Under the pieces are notes generated by a model that was not told where the DNA came from, made no database searches, and saw only the letters and a program-made list of their open reading frames with translations. From Holophaga foetida DSM 6591 (GTDB lineage: Bacteria; Acidobacteriota; Holophagae; Holophagales; Holophagaceae): a stretch of DNA of 64,000 nt. Location: assembly GCF_000242615.2 (NCBI RefSeq), contig NZ_KI912268.1, forward strand, positions 263,229 through 327,228, in the 5' to 3' direction. Position numbers and translations under genes: made by a program. Of the stretch, positions 1-10,905 are shown piece by piece (position 1 is the first letter of the stretch; each line of letters begins with the position of its first letter).

Positions 1-309
1 TACGATTTGGGTCTCATCTTGGAATAAAGTGTTGCCGATGGATATCTGCGTCTGAATTCGCCAGCAAGAAGGCTGGGGCTGAATGTATCTCCAAGGATTG
101 GATGTTGAGGATGCTGGAACTGAAGAAAGGAGCGCCTATGCAGAACTTGAAATAGGTGACTGACTCTGGTTAGTGAGTCAGGTGGTTTGGATTGATGATT
201 TTAAATCAAAGTATTTTCATGTGTTAGGAATCACCAGATTCTCATTCATGGTCGCAAATTGACGCTGTCCACTGTTTATTGATCTCAACATCAATTTATA
301 TAATGTGGT
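1..309. other. Intergenic lead-in, no gene recognised
   Basis: I see no convincing coding region here. A perfect 7-bp inverted repeat (CTGACTC at 160-166, GAGTCAG at 175-181) could form a small hairpin, but no T-run follows. A TATAAT hexamer at 299-304 looks like a -10 box, but it has no clear -35 box and lies only 12 bases before the ATG of the next gene. It could mean a nearly leaderless start or be chance. Confidence 0.4.
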
Positions 310-315
310 GTGGCC

Positions 316-2829
316 ATGTTTGTGATCCCAAGATTCATTCCGGCTATCTTTCCCTTGATCGGTGTTGCCTTCTCTTTGGCGGCGGATCTGGCCCCAGCCA
401 TCACGACCCAACCCGTCAGCCAGATTGTGAAACTGGGCTCGGCTGCGAAATACACGGTGGTGGCCAGCGGGACTGCCCCACTGTCCTACCAGTGGTACAA
501 CAAGGGAGTTAGAATCCCCGGGGCCAACTCCGCTTCCTACACGACGCCTGCCACCGTGAGCAGCGATTCCGGATCCTATTTCCGGGTGAGGGTGGCAAAT
601 ACTGTGGGAGAGGCGATCAGCGCGAACGCGGATTTGACGGTGGCCGTCGCTCCAGGCATCGCGAGCCAGCCCGTCAGCCAGGTTGTGAAACTGGGCTCGG
701 CCGCGACGTTCACGGTGGTGGCGAGCGGGACGGCTCCGCTGTCCTACCAGTGGTACGACAAGGGGGCGAGAATCCCCGGGGCAACCTCAGCCTCCTATAC
801 GACGCCCGCCACGGTGGGCAGCGATTCCGGATCCTATTTCCGGGTGAGGGTGGCGAACGTCGGAGGGGAGCAGACCAGTGTGAATGCGGGTTTGACGATA
901 GCTGTCGCTCCATCCATCACGAGCCAACCTGCCAGGCAGACCGTGAAGCTGGGGTCGACCGCGACGTTCACGGTGATGGCGAGCGGGACTGCCCCATTCA
1001 CCTACCAGTGGTACAACGAGGGGGTGAGGATCCCCGGGGCCAACTCCGCTTCCTACACGACGCCTGCCACCGTGAGTGGTGACTCCGGGTCCTATTTTCG
1101 GGTGAAGGTCTCGAATGTCGGCGGGGAGGCCACTAGCGTGAACGCGGGTTTGACGGTGGCTCTGGCTCCATCCATCACGAGTCAGCCGCTTGGACAGACC
1201 GTGAGCCATGGTGCCACCGCAACCCTCAAGGTGGTGGCCAGCGGGACTGCCCCGCTCTCATACCGGTGGTACAAGAATGGGGTGGGCCTCCCCGGAGCGA
1301 TTGCGGCTTCATACACAACACTTCCAGCGGTGACTGGGGATTCCGGCGCGTATCGCGTCAAGGTGGCGAACGGTGTGGGGGAGGAGACCAGTTCGGAGGC
1401 GGTCCTGACGGTTGGACCCGCAGCCCAACTGATCCAATTCGGCGGGAGAGTTCCCCGGACCGATTTCTATGCGGCGAACGCAGCTGTCTTCTCCGGACCA
1501 TTCCGAGGTACGGTTGTGTCCAATATTGGTGGAGACCTCCTGTTTCGTCACAATGCCGGTGCGGTGGGCGGCTTTCTGGATGACAGGACAGCCTTGTCAT
1601 CCGCCCCTGCAGGGACTCTGGCCAGGAACTATGTCCGTATTCTCTGTTCGGCTGAACTATCTGAGTATGGTGAAAAGTGGGACTGGTTTGATGACTCTGA
1701 TTGGGCCGCTGCAGAGACGAATCTTCACAATCTTGTCCTGAATGCAAAATCAGGAGGGATGGGGATTCTGATCGATACGGAACCCTACGCCATCTACGGT
1801 TTCAATCCATGGATGTTTGGCGAGCAACCCGCCTCGATGAGCGTCGAAAACCCTGATGGGCACACGTTCAAGGAGGTGCAGGCAAAAGTCCGAGAACGCG
1901 GTCTACGCTTCATCCAGATCATCCAGTCTGATGCCCCTGGAACTGAGATCCTGTTTACAACACTGTTGAGCAGCATGCGAGGGCTTCTTTATGATGGTGA
2001 TGGCAGTGTCAGAGCCTCAATTGAAGCGGCGGATCTCCAGGGAAGTCCCTACGGCTTGCTGGCGTCCTTCCTGGACGGGATGCTGGACGGGATAGAGCCG
2101 GGTATGAAACTTATTGATGGGAACGAGGGTAGCTATTATTACAGCTATGAATCCGAGTTCGAAAGTGGTCGTATCTATGTGATGAACGATGCACTGGCTC
2201 TTATTGAGAATGATTTAAAATACAAGAATTATGTACGGGTAGGAATGGCTGTCTATCTGAATGGTGTTATGAATTATGTTGCTAGTTCAAAGCCTATCTA
2301 TAACTCCTATTATTTTTCATCTAATCCAGAAACGGCATCCCATGAACGTCGTCGATATCTTGTGTACAACGTCTTCCAATCTCTCCGGTATTCCAACGGT
2401 GTGGCTTGGCTCTGGTCGGATTCCAGTGGCACTGACCTGGACTGGTGGACGCCGTCCACGGTTCCGGTTCAGATCAGCGATGCAATCCGTGAGGCCGTGT
2501 CGCTATACAATCAGGGCCTGCCTGACGGGTACTTTGATGATATCCCCGGGATCATGAGCGCAGCTGAGGGGCGGAAGATCCGTATTACAGGTACCGTTAC
2601 CGATGACGCCGGCCCTCTGTCCGGGGTGAAGATGAAGGCTCTCAGTTCACCGGATTCCAGCGTGGACAACATCTACTGCACCGATACCGATTTGAATGGT
2701 AATTATATTTGTTATATCAAAATTGGCTGGAGCGGCACTTTGAGGCCGGATCTCGCAGGCGTCGTGCCGTCCTCACGATCCTATACGTCGCAATCAACCC
2801 CTGTTGGAAACCAGGATTTTCATCAATAG
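316..2829 (+). CDS. Secreted Ig-like repeat protein with putative TIM-barrel-like domain
   Basis: Residues 1 to about 22 form a Sec signal peptide (hydrophobic core ending SLA-AD), so the product is exported. Four tandem Ig-like repeats follow (about residues 26-366). Each has the pattern [26 protein letters not shown]...IPGA..ASYTT, and the first three are exactly 86 residues long. The middle part (about 370-735) is unlike the repeats and has LIDTEPY and [11 protein letters not shown] segments reminiscent of glycoside-hydrolase TIM barrels; this is only a resemblance. The last 100 residues ([18 protein letters not shown]) look like a carboxypeptidase-regulatory or CNA-B-type beta-sandwich. 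ATG 316 was chosen; an in-frame GTG lies at 310 and neither has a clear ribosome binding site. Likely a surface or secreted carbohydrate-active or adhesive protein. Exact function unknown. Confidence 0.8.
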   Translation: MFVIPRFIPAIFPLIGVAFSLAADLAPAITTQPVSQIVKLGSAAKYTVVASGTAPLSYQWYNKGVRIPGANSASYTTPATVSSDSGSYFRVRVANTVGEAISANADLTVAVAPGIASQPVSQVVKLGSAATFTVVASGTAPLSYQWYDKGARIPGATSASYTTPATVGSDSGSYFRVRVANVGGEQTSVNAGLTIAVAPSITSQPARQTVKLGSTATFTVMASGTAPFTYQWYNEGVRIPGANSASYTTPATVSGDSGSYFRVKVSNVGGEATSVNAGLTVALAPSITSQPLGQTVSHGATATLKVVASGTAPLSYRWYKNGVGLPGAIAASYTTLPAVTGDSGAYRVKVANGVGEETSSEAVLTVGPAAQLIQFGGRVPRTDFYAANAAVFSGPFRGTVVSNIGGDLLFRHNAGAVGGFLDDRTALSSAPAGTLARNYVRILCSAELSEYGEKWDWFDDSDWAAAETNLHNLVLNAKSGGMGILIDTEPYAIYGFNPWMFGEQPASMSVENPDGHTFKEVQAKVRERGLRFIQIIQSDAPGTEILFTTLLSSMRGLLYDGDGSVRASIEAADLQGSPYGLLASFLDGMLDGIEPGMKLIDGNEGSYYYSYESEFESGRIYVMNDALALIENDLKYKNYVRVGMAVYLNGVMNYVASSKPIYNSYYFSSNPETASHERRRYLVYNVFQSLRYSNGVAWLWSDSSGTDLDWWTPSTVPVQISDAIREAVSLYNQGLPDGYFDDIPGIMSAAEGRKIRITGTVTDDAGPLSGVKMKALSSPDSSVDNIYCTDTDLNGNYICYIKIGWSGTLRPDLAGVVPSSRSYTSQSTPVGNQDFHQ
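391..1413 (+). repeat. Four tandem Ig-domain coding repeats (258-bp period)
   Basis: Repeat units begin at 391, 649, 907 and 1165, each with an Ala-Pro-x-Ile motif. The first three are exactly 258 bp; the fourth is about 249 bp and more diverged. Long DNA stretches are nearly identical between units, for example around the QWY and [10 protein letters not shown] codons. This implies recent duplication or gene conversion, and the copy number may vary between strains. Confidence 0.85.
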
Positions 2830-2921
2830 GGGACATCCCAACCTGCAGATTCATCTCTGGAACAGGGTTTGCCGAACAATTCCTTGTAATGGACGCTGAA
2901 CCAGGATTTCCAGAGGTTGCC

Positions 2922-4502
2922 ATGTCTCTCCGCACTTCTTTTCAAGGCCTATCCGGCAAGATTCTGGCGATGAGCCTGGCCCCGGTGGTGGTGTTCCTGG
3001 TGCTCTTCTTCTTCGTTCTGCTGCCCAGGGTGCGCCAGACCACCCTGAATGCCAAGCAGGCCGGGACCCGCTACGTGGTGGAAACCGCCATGGGGATCCT
3101 GGAGAACCAGCAGGTCGAGGTCAGCGCTGGCAAGCGGACAATGGAATACGCCCAGGAGCGGGCGCACGCCCTGCTTGCAGGCCTTCGCTTTGGTGGGCAT
3201 AACTACTTCTGGATACAGGGGCCAGGCCCCATCCTCCTGCATCATCCGGACGCAAGCCTTGAGGACAAGCCCATGGACCGTCTGGAGCCCAGGGTTGCCA
3301 AACTCTTCCGCGACATGGATCGGATCGCCCAGACGTCGGGAGGCGGATTCTATCACTATGATTGGACCAAGCCGGGGCAGGGGGAGAAGCTCTTTCCCAA
3401 GATCTCATACGTCAAGCGCTTCGATGCCTGGGGGTGGGTCCTCGGGGCTGGGATCTATGCCGATGACATGGCCAGGGATCTGCGTGCCATCACGGCCATG
3501 CTGACCATCTCGTCACTGGTCATAGCGGTCCTCATCTTCCTGGTCTCCATCAAGGTGTCGGCCCGCCTGGTGCGTCCTCTGAATGAACTGATTGAGGGGA
3601 TCCGGAACGGGGATCTCTCCCGGAGGATCGAGGTGTCGAGCCGGGACGAGATCGGGCATGCTGCCAATGCCTTCAACGACTACAACGCCTCGCTGCGCAC
3701 CGTGGTACTGGATGTCCGCAACTATGCCGAACAAGCTGCCTCCGGGAGCACGGAACTGGCGGCGAGCGCTGAGGAGATGGCCCGCACGATCTCCGAGATC
3801 GCCAAGGTGGGGGAGACCCTCAAGGGGGCGGGCGATCAGATGACCGATGGCATTCGACAGTTGATGGCGAATATCGAATCGACTGCCCAACGCACTTCCC
3901 AGACAGGGCTCCAGACCCGTGAGGCGGTGCACGAGGCGGAACAGGGGGTTCAGACCGGCAGGGAGACGGCCCAGGGGATGGGGGAAATCCAGGAGGTTAC
4001 GGCGCAGATCGTGAAGGCCGTCCAGGTCATCCAGGATATTGCACGTCAGACCAATCTACTCAGCCTCAACGCGGCCATCGAGGCCGCCAAGGCCGGGGCC
4101 CAGGGCAAGGGTTTTGCCGTGGTGGCCGAGGAGGTCCGCAAACTGGCTGAGCGGAGCCGGGGCAGCGCCCAGGAGATCGAGAACCTGTTGCTGCGCACCC
4201 GCGAAACCGTCGCCAGCGGGGCAAGCAGTGTGGATACGACGATACACAGCCTGGAGGCGATACGAAACCACATCGCCCTCATCTCTTCCAGCATCGGGGA
4301 GGTGGATGAGCTCAGCCGCCAGCAGAGCAGCACTTCCCAAAGGGTGGACCAGATGGTGGAGGCCAATGCTGAAGAACTCGCCCACAACGCGGCTGCGACA
4401 CACCAGATGGCCGCCACGGTGCAGCAGGTGGCCTCCACTGCCGATGAGCTGGCCCGGGTCGCTGATGGCTTGAGGCGGGTGGTGCAGGGGTTCAAGTTGT
4501 GA
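2922..4502 (+). CDS. Methyl-accepting chemotaxis protein (single Cache, HAMP, MCP signal)
   Basis: A transmembrane chemoreceptor that relays ligand binding to CheA/CheW. From ATG 2922 (preceded by AGAGG) it has 526 residues. TM1 is at about 17-37, followed by a periplasmic single-Cache domain (GHNYFWIQG...[10 protein letters not shown]...GWVLGAGIY) at about 45-188, TM2 at about 192-214, a HAMP domain at about 215-267 and a long coiled-coil signalling domain. The signalling hairpin tip ([18 protein letters not shown]) is near residue 394. There is no obvious C-terminal CheR-tethering pentapeptide. The open frame extends 71 codons upstream without ribosome-binding-site support and overlaps the previous gene, so the shorter start is preferred. 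The only other chemotaxis gene in the window is cheX, so this is an orphan receptor locus. Confidence 0.93.
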   Translation: MSLRTSFQGLSGKILAMSLAPVVVFLVLFFFVLLPRVRQTTLNAKQAGTRYVVETAMGILENQQVEVSAGKRTMEYAQERAHALLAGLRFGGHNYFWIQGPGPILLHHPDASLEDKPMDRLEPRVAKLFRDMDRIAQTSGGGFYHYDWTKPGQGEKLFPKISYVKRFDAWGWVLGAGIYADDMARDLRAITAMLTISSLVIAVLIFLVSIKVSARLVRPLNELIEGIRNGDLSRRIEVSSRDEIGHAANAFNDYNASLRTVVLDVRNYAEQAASGSTELAASAEEMARTISEIAKVGETLKGAGDQMTDGIRQLMANIESTAQRTSQTGLQTREAVHEAEQGVQTGRETAQGMGEIQEVTAQIVKAVQVIQDIARQTNLLSLNAAIEAAKAGAQGKGFAVVAEEVRKLAERSRGSAQEIENLLLRTRETVASGASSVDTTIHSLEAIRNHIALISSSIGEVDELSRQQSSTSQRVDQMVEANAEELAHNAAATHQMAATVQQVASTADELARVADGLRRVVQGFKL

Positions 4503-4516
4503 TAACCGTTTGCCAT

Positions 4517-4552
4517 CAATAAAGGGACCGGATTGCTCCGGTCCCTTTATTG
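4517..4552. terminator. Bidirectional terminator between MCP and ilvD
   Basis: A perfect 16-bp stem (4517-4532 paired with 4537-4552) with a TTGC loop separates the converging MCP and ilvD genes. The stem arms end in AATAAAGGG/CCCTTTATT, giving U-rich tails on both transcripts. Confidence 0.9.
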
Positions 4553-4569
4553 TGTGCTTCGTGTTGCTG

Positions 4570-6258
4570 CTACTTGCCGATCTCCTCGGGCAGGGCCAGG
4601 ACGGCGCCGAGGTTGGCGCTGGTGACCATGCGGGAGTAGCGGCCCAGCCAGCCCTTGTTGATCTTGTAGGCGGGCTTGACCCAGGCGGCCTTGCGCTTGG
4701 CCAGCTCGGCGTTATCCACCAGCAGGTTCATGGTGCGGCTGGGGATGTCGATCTTGATGCGGTCGCCGGTCTGGATGAGGCCGATGGGGCCACCCTCGGC
4801 GGCCTCGGGGCTGACATGGCCGATGCAGAGGCCCGCGGTGCCACCGGAGAAGCGACCGTCGGTGATGAGGGCCACCTGCTTGCCCAGGCCCTGTCCCTTG
4901 ATCATGGAGGTGGGGGAGAGCATCTCGGGCATGCCGGGACCGCCCTTGGGGCCCTCATAGCGGATCACCACCACGTGGCCGGGCTTGACCTTGCGCATGG
5001 CCAGGGCGGCCAGGCAGTCGTTCTCGCTCTCAAAGACGATGGCTTCGCCCTCGAAGACGAAGCAGCTGGCGTCGACGCCTGCGCTCTTCACCACGCCGCC
5101 GTTGGGGGCGATGTTGCCCGTGAGGACCGCCAGGCCGCCATCGACGGTGTAGGGGTTCTCGATGGTGCGGATGACCTTCAGGTCCTTGCTGTCCTGGCCC
5201 GCAATATTCTCGCCCAGGGTCTTGCCCGTGACGGTCATGGCATTGAGGTTCAGGAGACCGGGCTTCTTGGAGACTTCCTTGAGGATGGCGCTGATGCCGC
5301 CGGCGGCGTCCACGTTCTGGATGTGGACGTCAGGCACGGAGGGGGCCACCTTGCAGATGCAGGGGGTGAGGGCGGAAAGCTCGTTCAGGCGCTCCAGGGG
5401 GTAGCTGAAGCCGGCTTCCTGGGCGATGGCGAGGCCGTGGAGCACGGTGTTGGTGGAGCCGCCCATGGCCATGTCCAGCACGTAGGCGTTGTCCAGGCTT
5501 TCCTTGGTGACCAGATCCCGGGGCTTGATGTCGCGCTTGAGCACTTCGAAGATCTGCTCGGCGGCGCGGCGCATCAGGTCCTTGCGGCGGGGGTCCACGG
5601 CGGGGATGGTGCCGTTGCCAGGGAGGCCCAGGCCGATGGCCTCCAGGAGGCAGTTCATGGAGTTGGCGGTGAACATGCCGGAGCAGGAGCCGCAGGTGGG
5701 GCAGGCGGAGCCTTCGAGGGCGGCCAGTTCCTTTTCTGTCATCTCGCCGCTCTGCACCTTGCCCACGCCTTCGAAGACGCTGATGAGGTCGGCGGCGCTG
5801 CCGTCGGCCTTCTTGCCCGCCATCATGGGGCCGCCGGTGAGGAAGACCGTGGGGATGTTCACCCGGAGGGCGCCCATGATCATGCCGGGGGTGATCTTGT
5901 CGCAGTTGGGGATGCAGATCATGGCGTCGAAACAGTGGGCCATGGCCATGGTCTCCACCGCATCGGCGATGAGCTCGCGGCTGGGCAGGGAGTAGCGCAT
6001 GCCCGCGTGGCCCATGGCGATGCCGTCATCTACCGCGATGGTGTTGAACTCGAAGGGGACGCCGCCCAGTTCGCGGATCATGTCCTTGAGATCGGCGGCG
6101 TACTTGCTGAGGTGCACGTGGCCGGGAACGATATCGGTGTAGGAATTGGCGATGCCGATGAAGGGCTTTCCGAAGTCCTCTTCCTTCACGCCAGCGGCCC
6201 TGAGGAGGCTGCGGTGTCCGGCCCGCTCCAGGCCCTTCTTGATGATGTCTGAACGCAT
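4570..6258 (-). CDS. ilvD: Dihydroxy-acid dehydratase
   Basis: Catalyses dehydration of 2,3-dihydroxy-isovalerate and -methylvalerate to the 2-oxo acids, the third common step of Val/Ile synthesis, in the cytoplasm with an Fe-S cluster. It has 562 residues, typical of the shorter IlvD class. It shows the family signatures: [16 protein letters not shown] near the N-terminus, [11 protein letters not shown], and the cluster-binding [19 protein letters not shown]. The Fe-S cysteines are present. ATG 6258 follows AAGGAGTGA at good spacing. The gene is divergent from the ilvBNC unit, so the pathway is split over two transcripts from one intergenic region. Only ilvE is missing from the local Val pathway. 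Confidence 0.97.
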   Translation of the reverse strand: MRSDIIKKGLERAGHRSLLRAAGVKEEDFGKPFIGIANSYTDIVPGHVHLSKYAADLKDMIRELGGVPFEFNTIAVDDGIAMGHAGMRYSLPSRELIADAVETMAMAHCFDAMICIPNCDKITPGMIMGALRVNIPTVFLTGGPMMAGKKADGSAADLISVFEGVGKVQSGEMTEKELAALEGSACPTCGSCSGMFTANSMNCLLEAIGLGLPGNGTIPAVDPRRKDLMRRAAEQIFEVLKRDIKPRDLVTKESLDNAYVLDMAMGGSTNTVLHGLAIAQEAGFSYPLERLNELSALTPCICKVAPSVPDVHIQNVDAAGGISAILKEVSKKPGLLNLNAMTVTGKTLGENIAGQDSKDLKVIRTIENPYTVDGGLAVLTGNIAPNGGVVKSAGVDASCFVFEGEAIVFESENDCLAALAMRKVKPGHVVVIRYEGPKGGPGMPEMLSPTSMIKGQGLGKQVALITDGRFSGGTAGLCIGHVSPEAAEGGPIGLIQTGDRIKIDIPSRTMNLLVDNAELAKRKAAWVKPAYKINKGWLGRYSRMVTSANLGAVLALPEEIGK

Positions 6259-6278
6259 GAATTCACTCCTTGATGGCG

Positions 6279-6284
6279 ATTATA
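6279..6284 (-). promoter_or_regulatory. Candidate -10 box of ilvD promoter
   Basis: The minus strand reads TATAAT here, 21 bases upstream of the ilvD ATG, in otherwise GC-rich DNA. I see no good -35 hexamer at 16-18 bp, so this is a candidate only. Confidence 0.35.
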
Positions 6285-6375
6285 GCCGTTACGGGACCAG
6301 GGGGGCTGGCGGTGTCAGGGTAATGTTGTGATTAGAACTTCTCATGCTGTGTTTTTTGGGGAAGCGGTGTAACTT

Positions 6376-6501
6376 ATGTCCATGATGGACGCTTCGCATC
6401 CAATTCTCTCCCGCTGCGAAACCGAGACCGGTCTGGTCCTCGCGCTGCTGCCCGTACCTGTGGTAGGGCTTGTGGTTGTACGCAGCGTGGGGCCGGAATA
6501 G
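6376..6501 (+). CDS. ilvBNC leader peptide (attenuator peptide)
   Basis: A 41-codon reading frame starts at ATG 6376 and ends at TAG 6499-6501, between ilvD and ilvB. Residues 20-35 contain 12 Leu/Val out of 16 (five Leu, seven Val), ending in a Leu-Val-Val-Val run; Ile10, Leu11 and Val38 add to this. The composition is that of ilvB-type leader peptides whose ribosome stalling senses charged Leu/Val tRNA. The frame stops 22 bases before a terminator hairpin that precedes ilvB. The ribosome binding site is weak (GGGGAAG about 11 bases upstream), and ATGs at 6382 and 6385 are alternatives. The peptide probably has no function apart from regulation. It is too short for most gene finders. Confidence 0.75.
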   Translation: MSMMDASHPILSRCETETGLVLALLPVPVVGLVVVRSVGPE

Positions 6502-6529
6502 ATCACTGAATCATCCCATCCGGAACCCC
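6489..6529 (+). promoter_or_regulatory. Antiterminator pairing of the ilvBNC attenuator
   Basis: GGGGCCGGA at 6489-6497, in the last codons of the leader peptide, can pair with TCCGG (6519-6523) plus CCCC (6526-6529), leaving an AA bulge. This pairing uses the 5' arm of the terminator hairpin at 6524-6531, so the two structures exclude each other. A ribosome stalled in the Leu/Val codons would leave the first segment free and favour read-through. A ribosome reaching the stop codon would cover it and favour termination. Confidence 0.65.
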
Positions 6530-6555
6530 GCTGACCCCAGGTCGCGGGGTTTTCT
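6524..6555 (+). terminator. Attenuator terminator upstream of ilvB
   Basis: AACCCCGC (6524-6531) pairs with GCGGGGTT (6544-6551). An inner GACC/GGTC stem extends the hairpin, and a short T-tract (6550-6553) follows. It ends 28 bases before the ilvB start. Its position after a Leu/Val-rich leader peptide identifies it as an attenuator rather than a gene-end terminator. Confidence 0.8.
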
Positions 6556-6582
6556 CAATACCCGATCCCGAAGGAGGAATCC

Positions 6583-8295
6583 ATGGAACTGAGCGGTGCC
6601 CAAATCATATGGGAAAGCCTGATCCGTGAAGGCGTAGATACTGTTTTCGGCTACCCCGGCGGCACGGTGATCAACCTGTACGATGCCCTTCTGGACTATC
6701 CCGCCATTCACCATGTTCTGGCCCGCCACGAGCAGGGGGCCTGTCACATGGCCGACGGATATTCCAGGGCCTCGGGACGCACGGGCGTGGTGATCGCGAC
6801 CTCCGGCCCCGGTGCCATGAATCTGGTGACCGGCCTGGCCAATGCCATGCTGGATTCCATTCCGATGGTGGCCATCACTGGGCAGGTCCGCTCCAACCTG
6901 CTGGGCTCCGATGCCTTTCAGGAGATCGATGTCACGGGTGTGACCCTGCCCATCACCAAGCACAACTATCTGGTGCAGCGCCCCGAGGATATCGCCCCGG
7001 CCATCCGGGAGGCCTTCGCCGTGGCTCGCACCGGCCGCCCTGGCCCGGTCCTGGTGGATATCACCACCGATGCCCAGAAGCTCAAGGGAAACTTCGACTG
7101 GGATGCGGCGGCGCCCAAGCGTCACCTGCGCCATATCCCCAGGCAGCCCTCCGAGGAGGCTCTGGAACAGGCTTGCAGGCTCATCCGCCACGCCAAGCGT
7201 CCAGTCATCCTCGCAGGGAACGGCATCCGCCTTTCCAGTGCAGAGGCCGAACTCTGCACCCTGGCCGAGAAGCTCAACGTTCCGGTCATTACCACCCTCA
7301 TGGGCATCAACGCCCTCCCCGCCAGCCATCCGTTGAACATGGGGATGCTGGGCATGCATGGTGAATCCTGGACCAATAAGGCTGTTCAGGGGGCCGATCT
7401 CCTCATCGCTCTGGGCATGCGCTTCTCCGACCGGGTGACCGGCGATCTCAAGACCTTCGCCCCCCATGCCAAGAAGATCCACGTGGACGTGGATTCCAGT
7501 GAGATCGACAAGAACGTCAAGGTGGATGTCCCCGTCGTGGCTGATCTCCGGGCCGCCCTGACGGCCATGCTGCCCCGCCTGGAGGCCATGGAGCACGATG
7601 AATGGCTGGGTCATATCCGCAGCACCAAGGGCGAGGCCCAGGCGGAAGCCATCCTGGGGCACGAGGGGCTGATCCAGGCTCCCCAGGTGATCCACGAAAT
7701 CTGGAAGGCCACCGAGGGCAAGGCCCTCATGGTCTCGGATGTGGGGCAGAACCAGATGTGGGAGGCCCAGTATTACAAGCACGAACACGGCCTCATCACC
7801 TCCGGCGGCCTGGGCACCATGGGCTTCGGCCTGCCTGCCGCCATTGGCGCCAAGATGGGGCGTCCTGACCGGGAGGTCTGGATCGTCGCAGGGGACGGCG
7901 GCTTCCAGATGAACATCCAGGAGCTGATGACGATCATCCAGGAAGGCCTCAAGGTGAACATCGCTGTTGTGAACAACGGCTACCTGGGTATGGTTCGCCA
8001 GTGGCAGGAGCTTTTCTACGAGCGCCGCTACGCCTCCACCCCCATCCTGAGCCCTGACTTCGTCAAGGTCGCTGCTGCCTACGGCATCGCCGGCGAATCC
8101 GTGTCCAGCTTTGACGACGTCGCCCCCGCCATCCAGCGCGCCCGGGCCGAATCCGGCTCCTACCTGATCGAGTTCCGGGTGGAGCCCGAGCTCAGCGTCT
8201 TCCCCATGGTGCCCGCCGGAGCCAGTCTCCACGACATGCTTCGCCGCCCTGAGCACGCCAAGGCCACGGCGAAGAAGAAGGCAGGTAAGCGATGA
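6583..8295 (+). CDS. ilvB: Acetolactate synthase, large (catalytic) subunit
   Basis: A ThDP- and FAD-dependent enzyme that condenses pyruvate with pyruvate or 2-oxobutyrate, the first step of Val/Leu/Ile synthesis. It has 570 residues, the usual length. Visible are the N-terminal ThDP region (GYPGGTVINLYDAL, the catalytic Glu in ARHEQGACHMADGYSR), the central FAD/DHS-like domain (about 190-330) and the C-terminal ThDP-binding motif GDGGFQMNIQEL...NNGYLGMVRQWQ. ATG 6583 follows AGGAGG at ideal spacing. It is the first gene of ilvB-ilvN-ilvC and lies behind the attenuator. The stop codon overlaps a possible upstream ATG of ilvN. Confidence 0.97.
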   Translation: MELSGAQIIWESLIREGVDTVFGYPGGTVINLYDALLDYPAIHHVLARHEQGACHMADGYSRASGRTGVVIATSGPGAMNLVTGLANAMLDSIPMVAITGQVRSNLLGSDAFQEIDVTGVTLPITKHNYLVQRPEDIAPAIREAFAVARTGRPGPVLVDITTDAQKLKGNFDWDAAAPKRHLRHIPRQPSEEALEQACRLIRHAKRPVILAGNGIRLSSAEAELCTLAEKLNVPVITTLMGINALPASHPLNMGMLGMHGESWTNKAVQGADLLIALGMRFSDRVTGDLKTFAPHAKKIHVDVDSSEIDKNVKVDVPVVADLRAALTAMLPRLEAMEHDEWLGHIRSTKGEAQAEAILGHEGLIQAPQVIHEIWKATEGKALMVSDVGQNQMWEAQYYKHEHGLITSGGLGTMGFGLPAAIGAKMGRPDREVWIVAGDGGFQMNIQELMTIIQEGLKVNIAVVNNGYLGMVRQWQELFYERRYASTPILSPDFVKVAAAYGIAGESVSSFDDVAPAIQRARAESGSYLIEFRVEPELSVFPMVPAGASLHDMLRRPEHAKATAKKKAGKR

Positions 8296-8312
8296 ATACC
8301 CCTGGAGGTTCC

Positions 8313-8846
8313 ATGTCCCACGTCTTCGTCGTCTATACGGATGATGAGCCCGGTGTCCTGAACCGGGTGACGTCCCTATTCCGTCGTCGAGGTTTCAACA
8401 TTCACTCTCTGACCGTCGGTCCCACCGAGCATTCGGGGATCTCCCGCATGACCATTGTGGTCGAGACGGACGAGGCCGGGGCCAAGATGGCCCATGCCCA
8501 TCTGGAGAAGCTTCTCAATGTCCAGCGGGTGGAGCAGCTCTCCCGTTTTCCCTCCATCGTCCGGGACCTGGTGCTGCTCCGGGTCAAGGCCGATCCTGAT
8601 ATCCGACCCCAGATCATGCAGTTGGGCACGGCCTTCCGGGCCGCCGTGGTGGATATCGCCGCCGACAGCCTGATCCTTGAGTGCACCGGCAGCGCGGGCA
8701 AGATCGACGCCCTTTTGGATGTCATGCGTCCCTATGGCATCCTGGAGATCGGTCGTACTGGTGCGGTCGCCATGGCTCGGGGAGCCGGGTTCTTTGGCGT
8801 ACAATCCAGCTATACGGCTTCGGAGTCCCTGGCTCCCCAGCGCTGA
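8313..8846 (+). CDS. ilvN: Acetolactate synthase, small (regulatory) subunit
   Basis: Regulatory subunit that activates IlvB and gives feedback inhibition by valine. The N-terminal ACT domain is clear (DEPGVLNRVTSLFRRRGFNIHSLTVG), followed by the C-terminal ALS_ss_C domain. Length is 177 residues from ATG 8313, which is preceded by GGAGG at 8304-8308. A start at 8292, overlapping the ilvB stop as ATGA, would add seven residues not expected for the family. Genes are tightly spaced, so translational coupling with ilvB is likely. Confidence 0.95.
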   Translation: MSHVFVVYTDDEPGVLNRVTSLFRRRGFNIHSLTVGPTEHSGISRMTIVVETDEAGAKMAHAHLEKLLNVQRVEQLSRFPSIVRDLVLLRVKADPDIRPQIMQLGTAFRAAVVDIAADSLILECTGSAGKIDALLDVMRPYGILEIGRTGAVAMARGAGFFGVQSSYTASESLAPQR

Positions 8847-8862
8847 TCCCTTTCAATCTTGA

Positions 8863-9909
<1,047 letters not shown>

Positions 9910-9939
9910 GCGATTCCCGCTCGGGGACATCGTGTGACC

Positions 9940-9985
9940 AGCGCCAGCGGATCCCGGTGAACACCGGATTCCGCTGGCGCTTTTT
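9940..9985 (+). terminator. Rho-independent terminator after ilvC
   Basis: AGCGCCAGCGGA (9940-9951) pairs perfectly with TCCGCTGGCGCT (9970-9981). An inner CCGGTG/CACCGG stem and a T-run at 9981-9985 complete it. It ends the ilvBNC transcript. Confidence 0.93.
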
Positions 9986-9998
9986 CGAGGCAGGACAG

Positions 9999-10463
9999 AT
10001 GAAGCTTGTCACCCGCGATCTGCTGGCACGACTTTCGGAAGAGGCCCGGTCTTCATTGCGGCTCCGCAAGAACCACAACCTCCATCCTTCCAATGAGTCC
10101 CATTGCCATCGGCTCCTGAACGCCATCGAACCCGGGAGCTACATCCGGCCCCATCGCCACCTGGATCCCGAGAAGGGCGAGGCCATGGTCTTGATGAGCG
10201 GACGCCTGGGGATTGTCCTCTTCTCCGAGGAGGGCGAGATCCGGGAGACGGTGCTGCTCTCCCGGGAGAACGGCGTCCTGGCCATCGATATCCCTTCCGG
10301 GACCTATCATGCCGCGGTGAGTCTTGAGCCCGGGACGGTCTTCTTCGAAGCCAAGGCCGGACCTTATCTGCCACTGAGCGAGGATGAGGCGGCAGCCTGG
10401 GCGCCTGCGGAAGAGGATGACGCACGTTCCGCCTACCTCGAGGGCTTGCGCCGCTGCTTTTAG
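9999..10463 (+). CDS. WbuC-family cupin-fold metalloprotein
   Basis: A small cytoplasmic cupin-like protein of 154 residues from ATG 9999 (GAGGCAGGACAG upstream). The family signature is clear: RKNHNLHPSNESHCHRLLNA then SYIRPHRHLDPEKGEA, with the His residues of a cupin metal site, and later DIPSGTYHAAVSLEPGTVFFEAKAGPY. WbuC homologues are found in O-antigen clusters and elsewhere, but their chemistry is not settled. No polysaccharide genes are adjacent here, so the context gives no substrate. The gene follows the ilvC terminator closely, so its promoter must lie inside or just after that hairpin, or it is reached by read-through. Confidence 0.8.
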   Translation: MKLVTRDLLARLSEEARSSLRLRKNHNLHPSNESHCHRLLNAIEPGSYIRPHRHLDPEKGEAMVLMSGRLGIVLFSEEGEIRETVLLSRENGVLAIDIPSGTYHAAVSLEPGTVFFEAKAGPYLPLSEDEAAAWAPAEEDDARSAYLEGLRRCF

Positions 10464-10905
10464 GGGCCGTAGCGGAATGACTTGCGCTGTGGAGCTTGTC
10501 CATCCGGGCAGCATAGCCATAGGTTTTTCGATAGATAAATAAATAATCACTTTGGAATCATATGTAAGGTGTTTTATTTGAATAGATGCTTGATATGGAT
10601 CCCTCCCGGGAGGCTGAGGGACAGGGTTGTCTCCATCTGGAAATTCCGTTGGACGGGTAGGGCGTAGGCCCGGAAACTGAGGACTACCCGTTGCATCGTG
10701 TGTGTTGATCTCCTGGCTTCGGCCTTTGAACGGCAGTTGTCTGGCTGCCCGAAGGGCACAACCCACACAGGCCGCAGGTCTGTTTCTGATTTGTTATCGT
10801 GAAAAAAATCATGAGTCGGCTTTCTCCTGACGGCAATTGGTGATCGTCCGGCCTGCTTTTGTTTGCTTGCTTTAACTATCAACACCATTGATTTGTGGGG
10901 GAGCC
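10464..10905. other. Intergenic region before flavoprotein gene
   Basis: About 440 bases without a credible gene. It holds an AT-rich patch (about 10520-10590) unlike the surrounding GC-rich DNA and a perfect 12-bp palindrome CCTCCCGGGAGG at 10602-10613. The last 100 bases probably carry the promoter of the flavoprotein-cytochrome pair. I cannot point to convincing -35/-10 boxes, and a minus-strand frame here looks like chance. Confidence 0.4.

Noticed and set aside
4510-6252. A 580-residue plus-strand frame opposite ilvD
   Set aside because: Antisense shadow; ilvD has all family motifs and a proper start.
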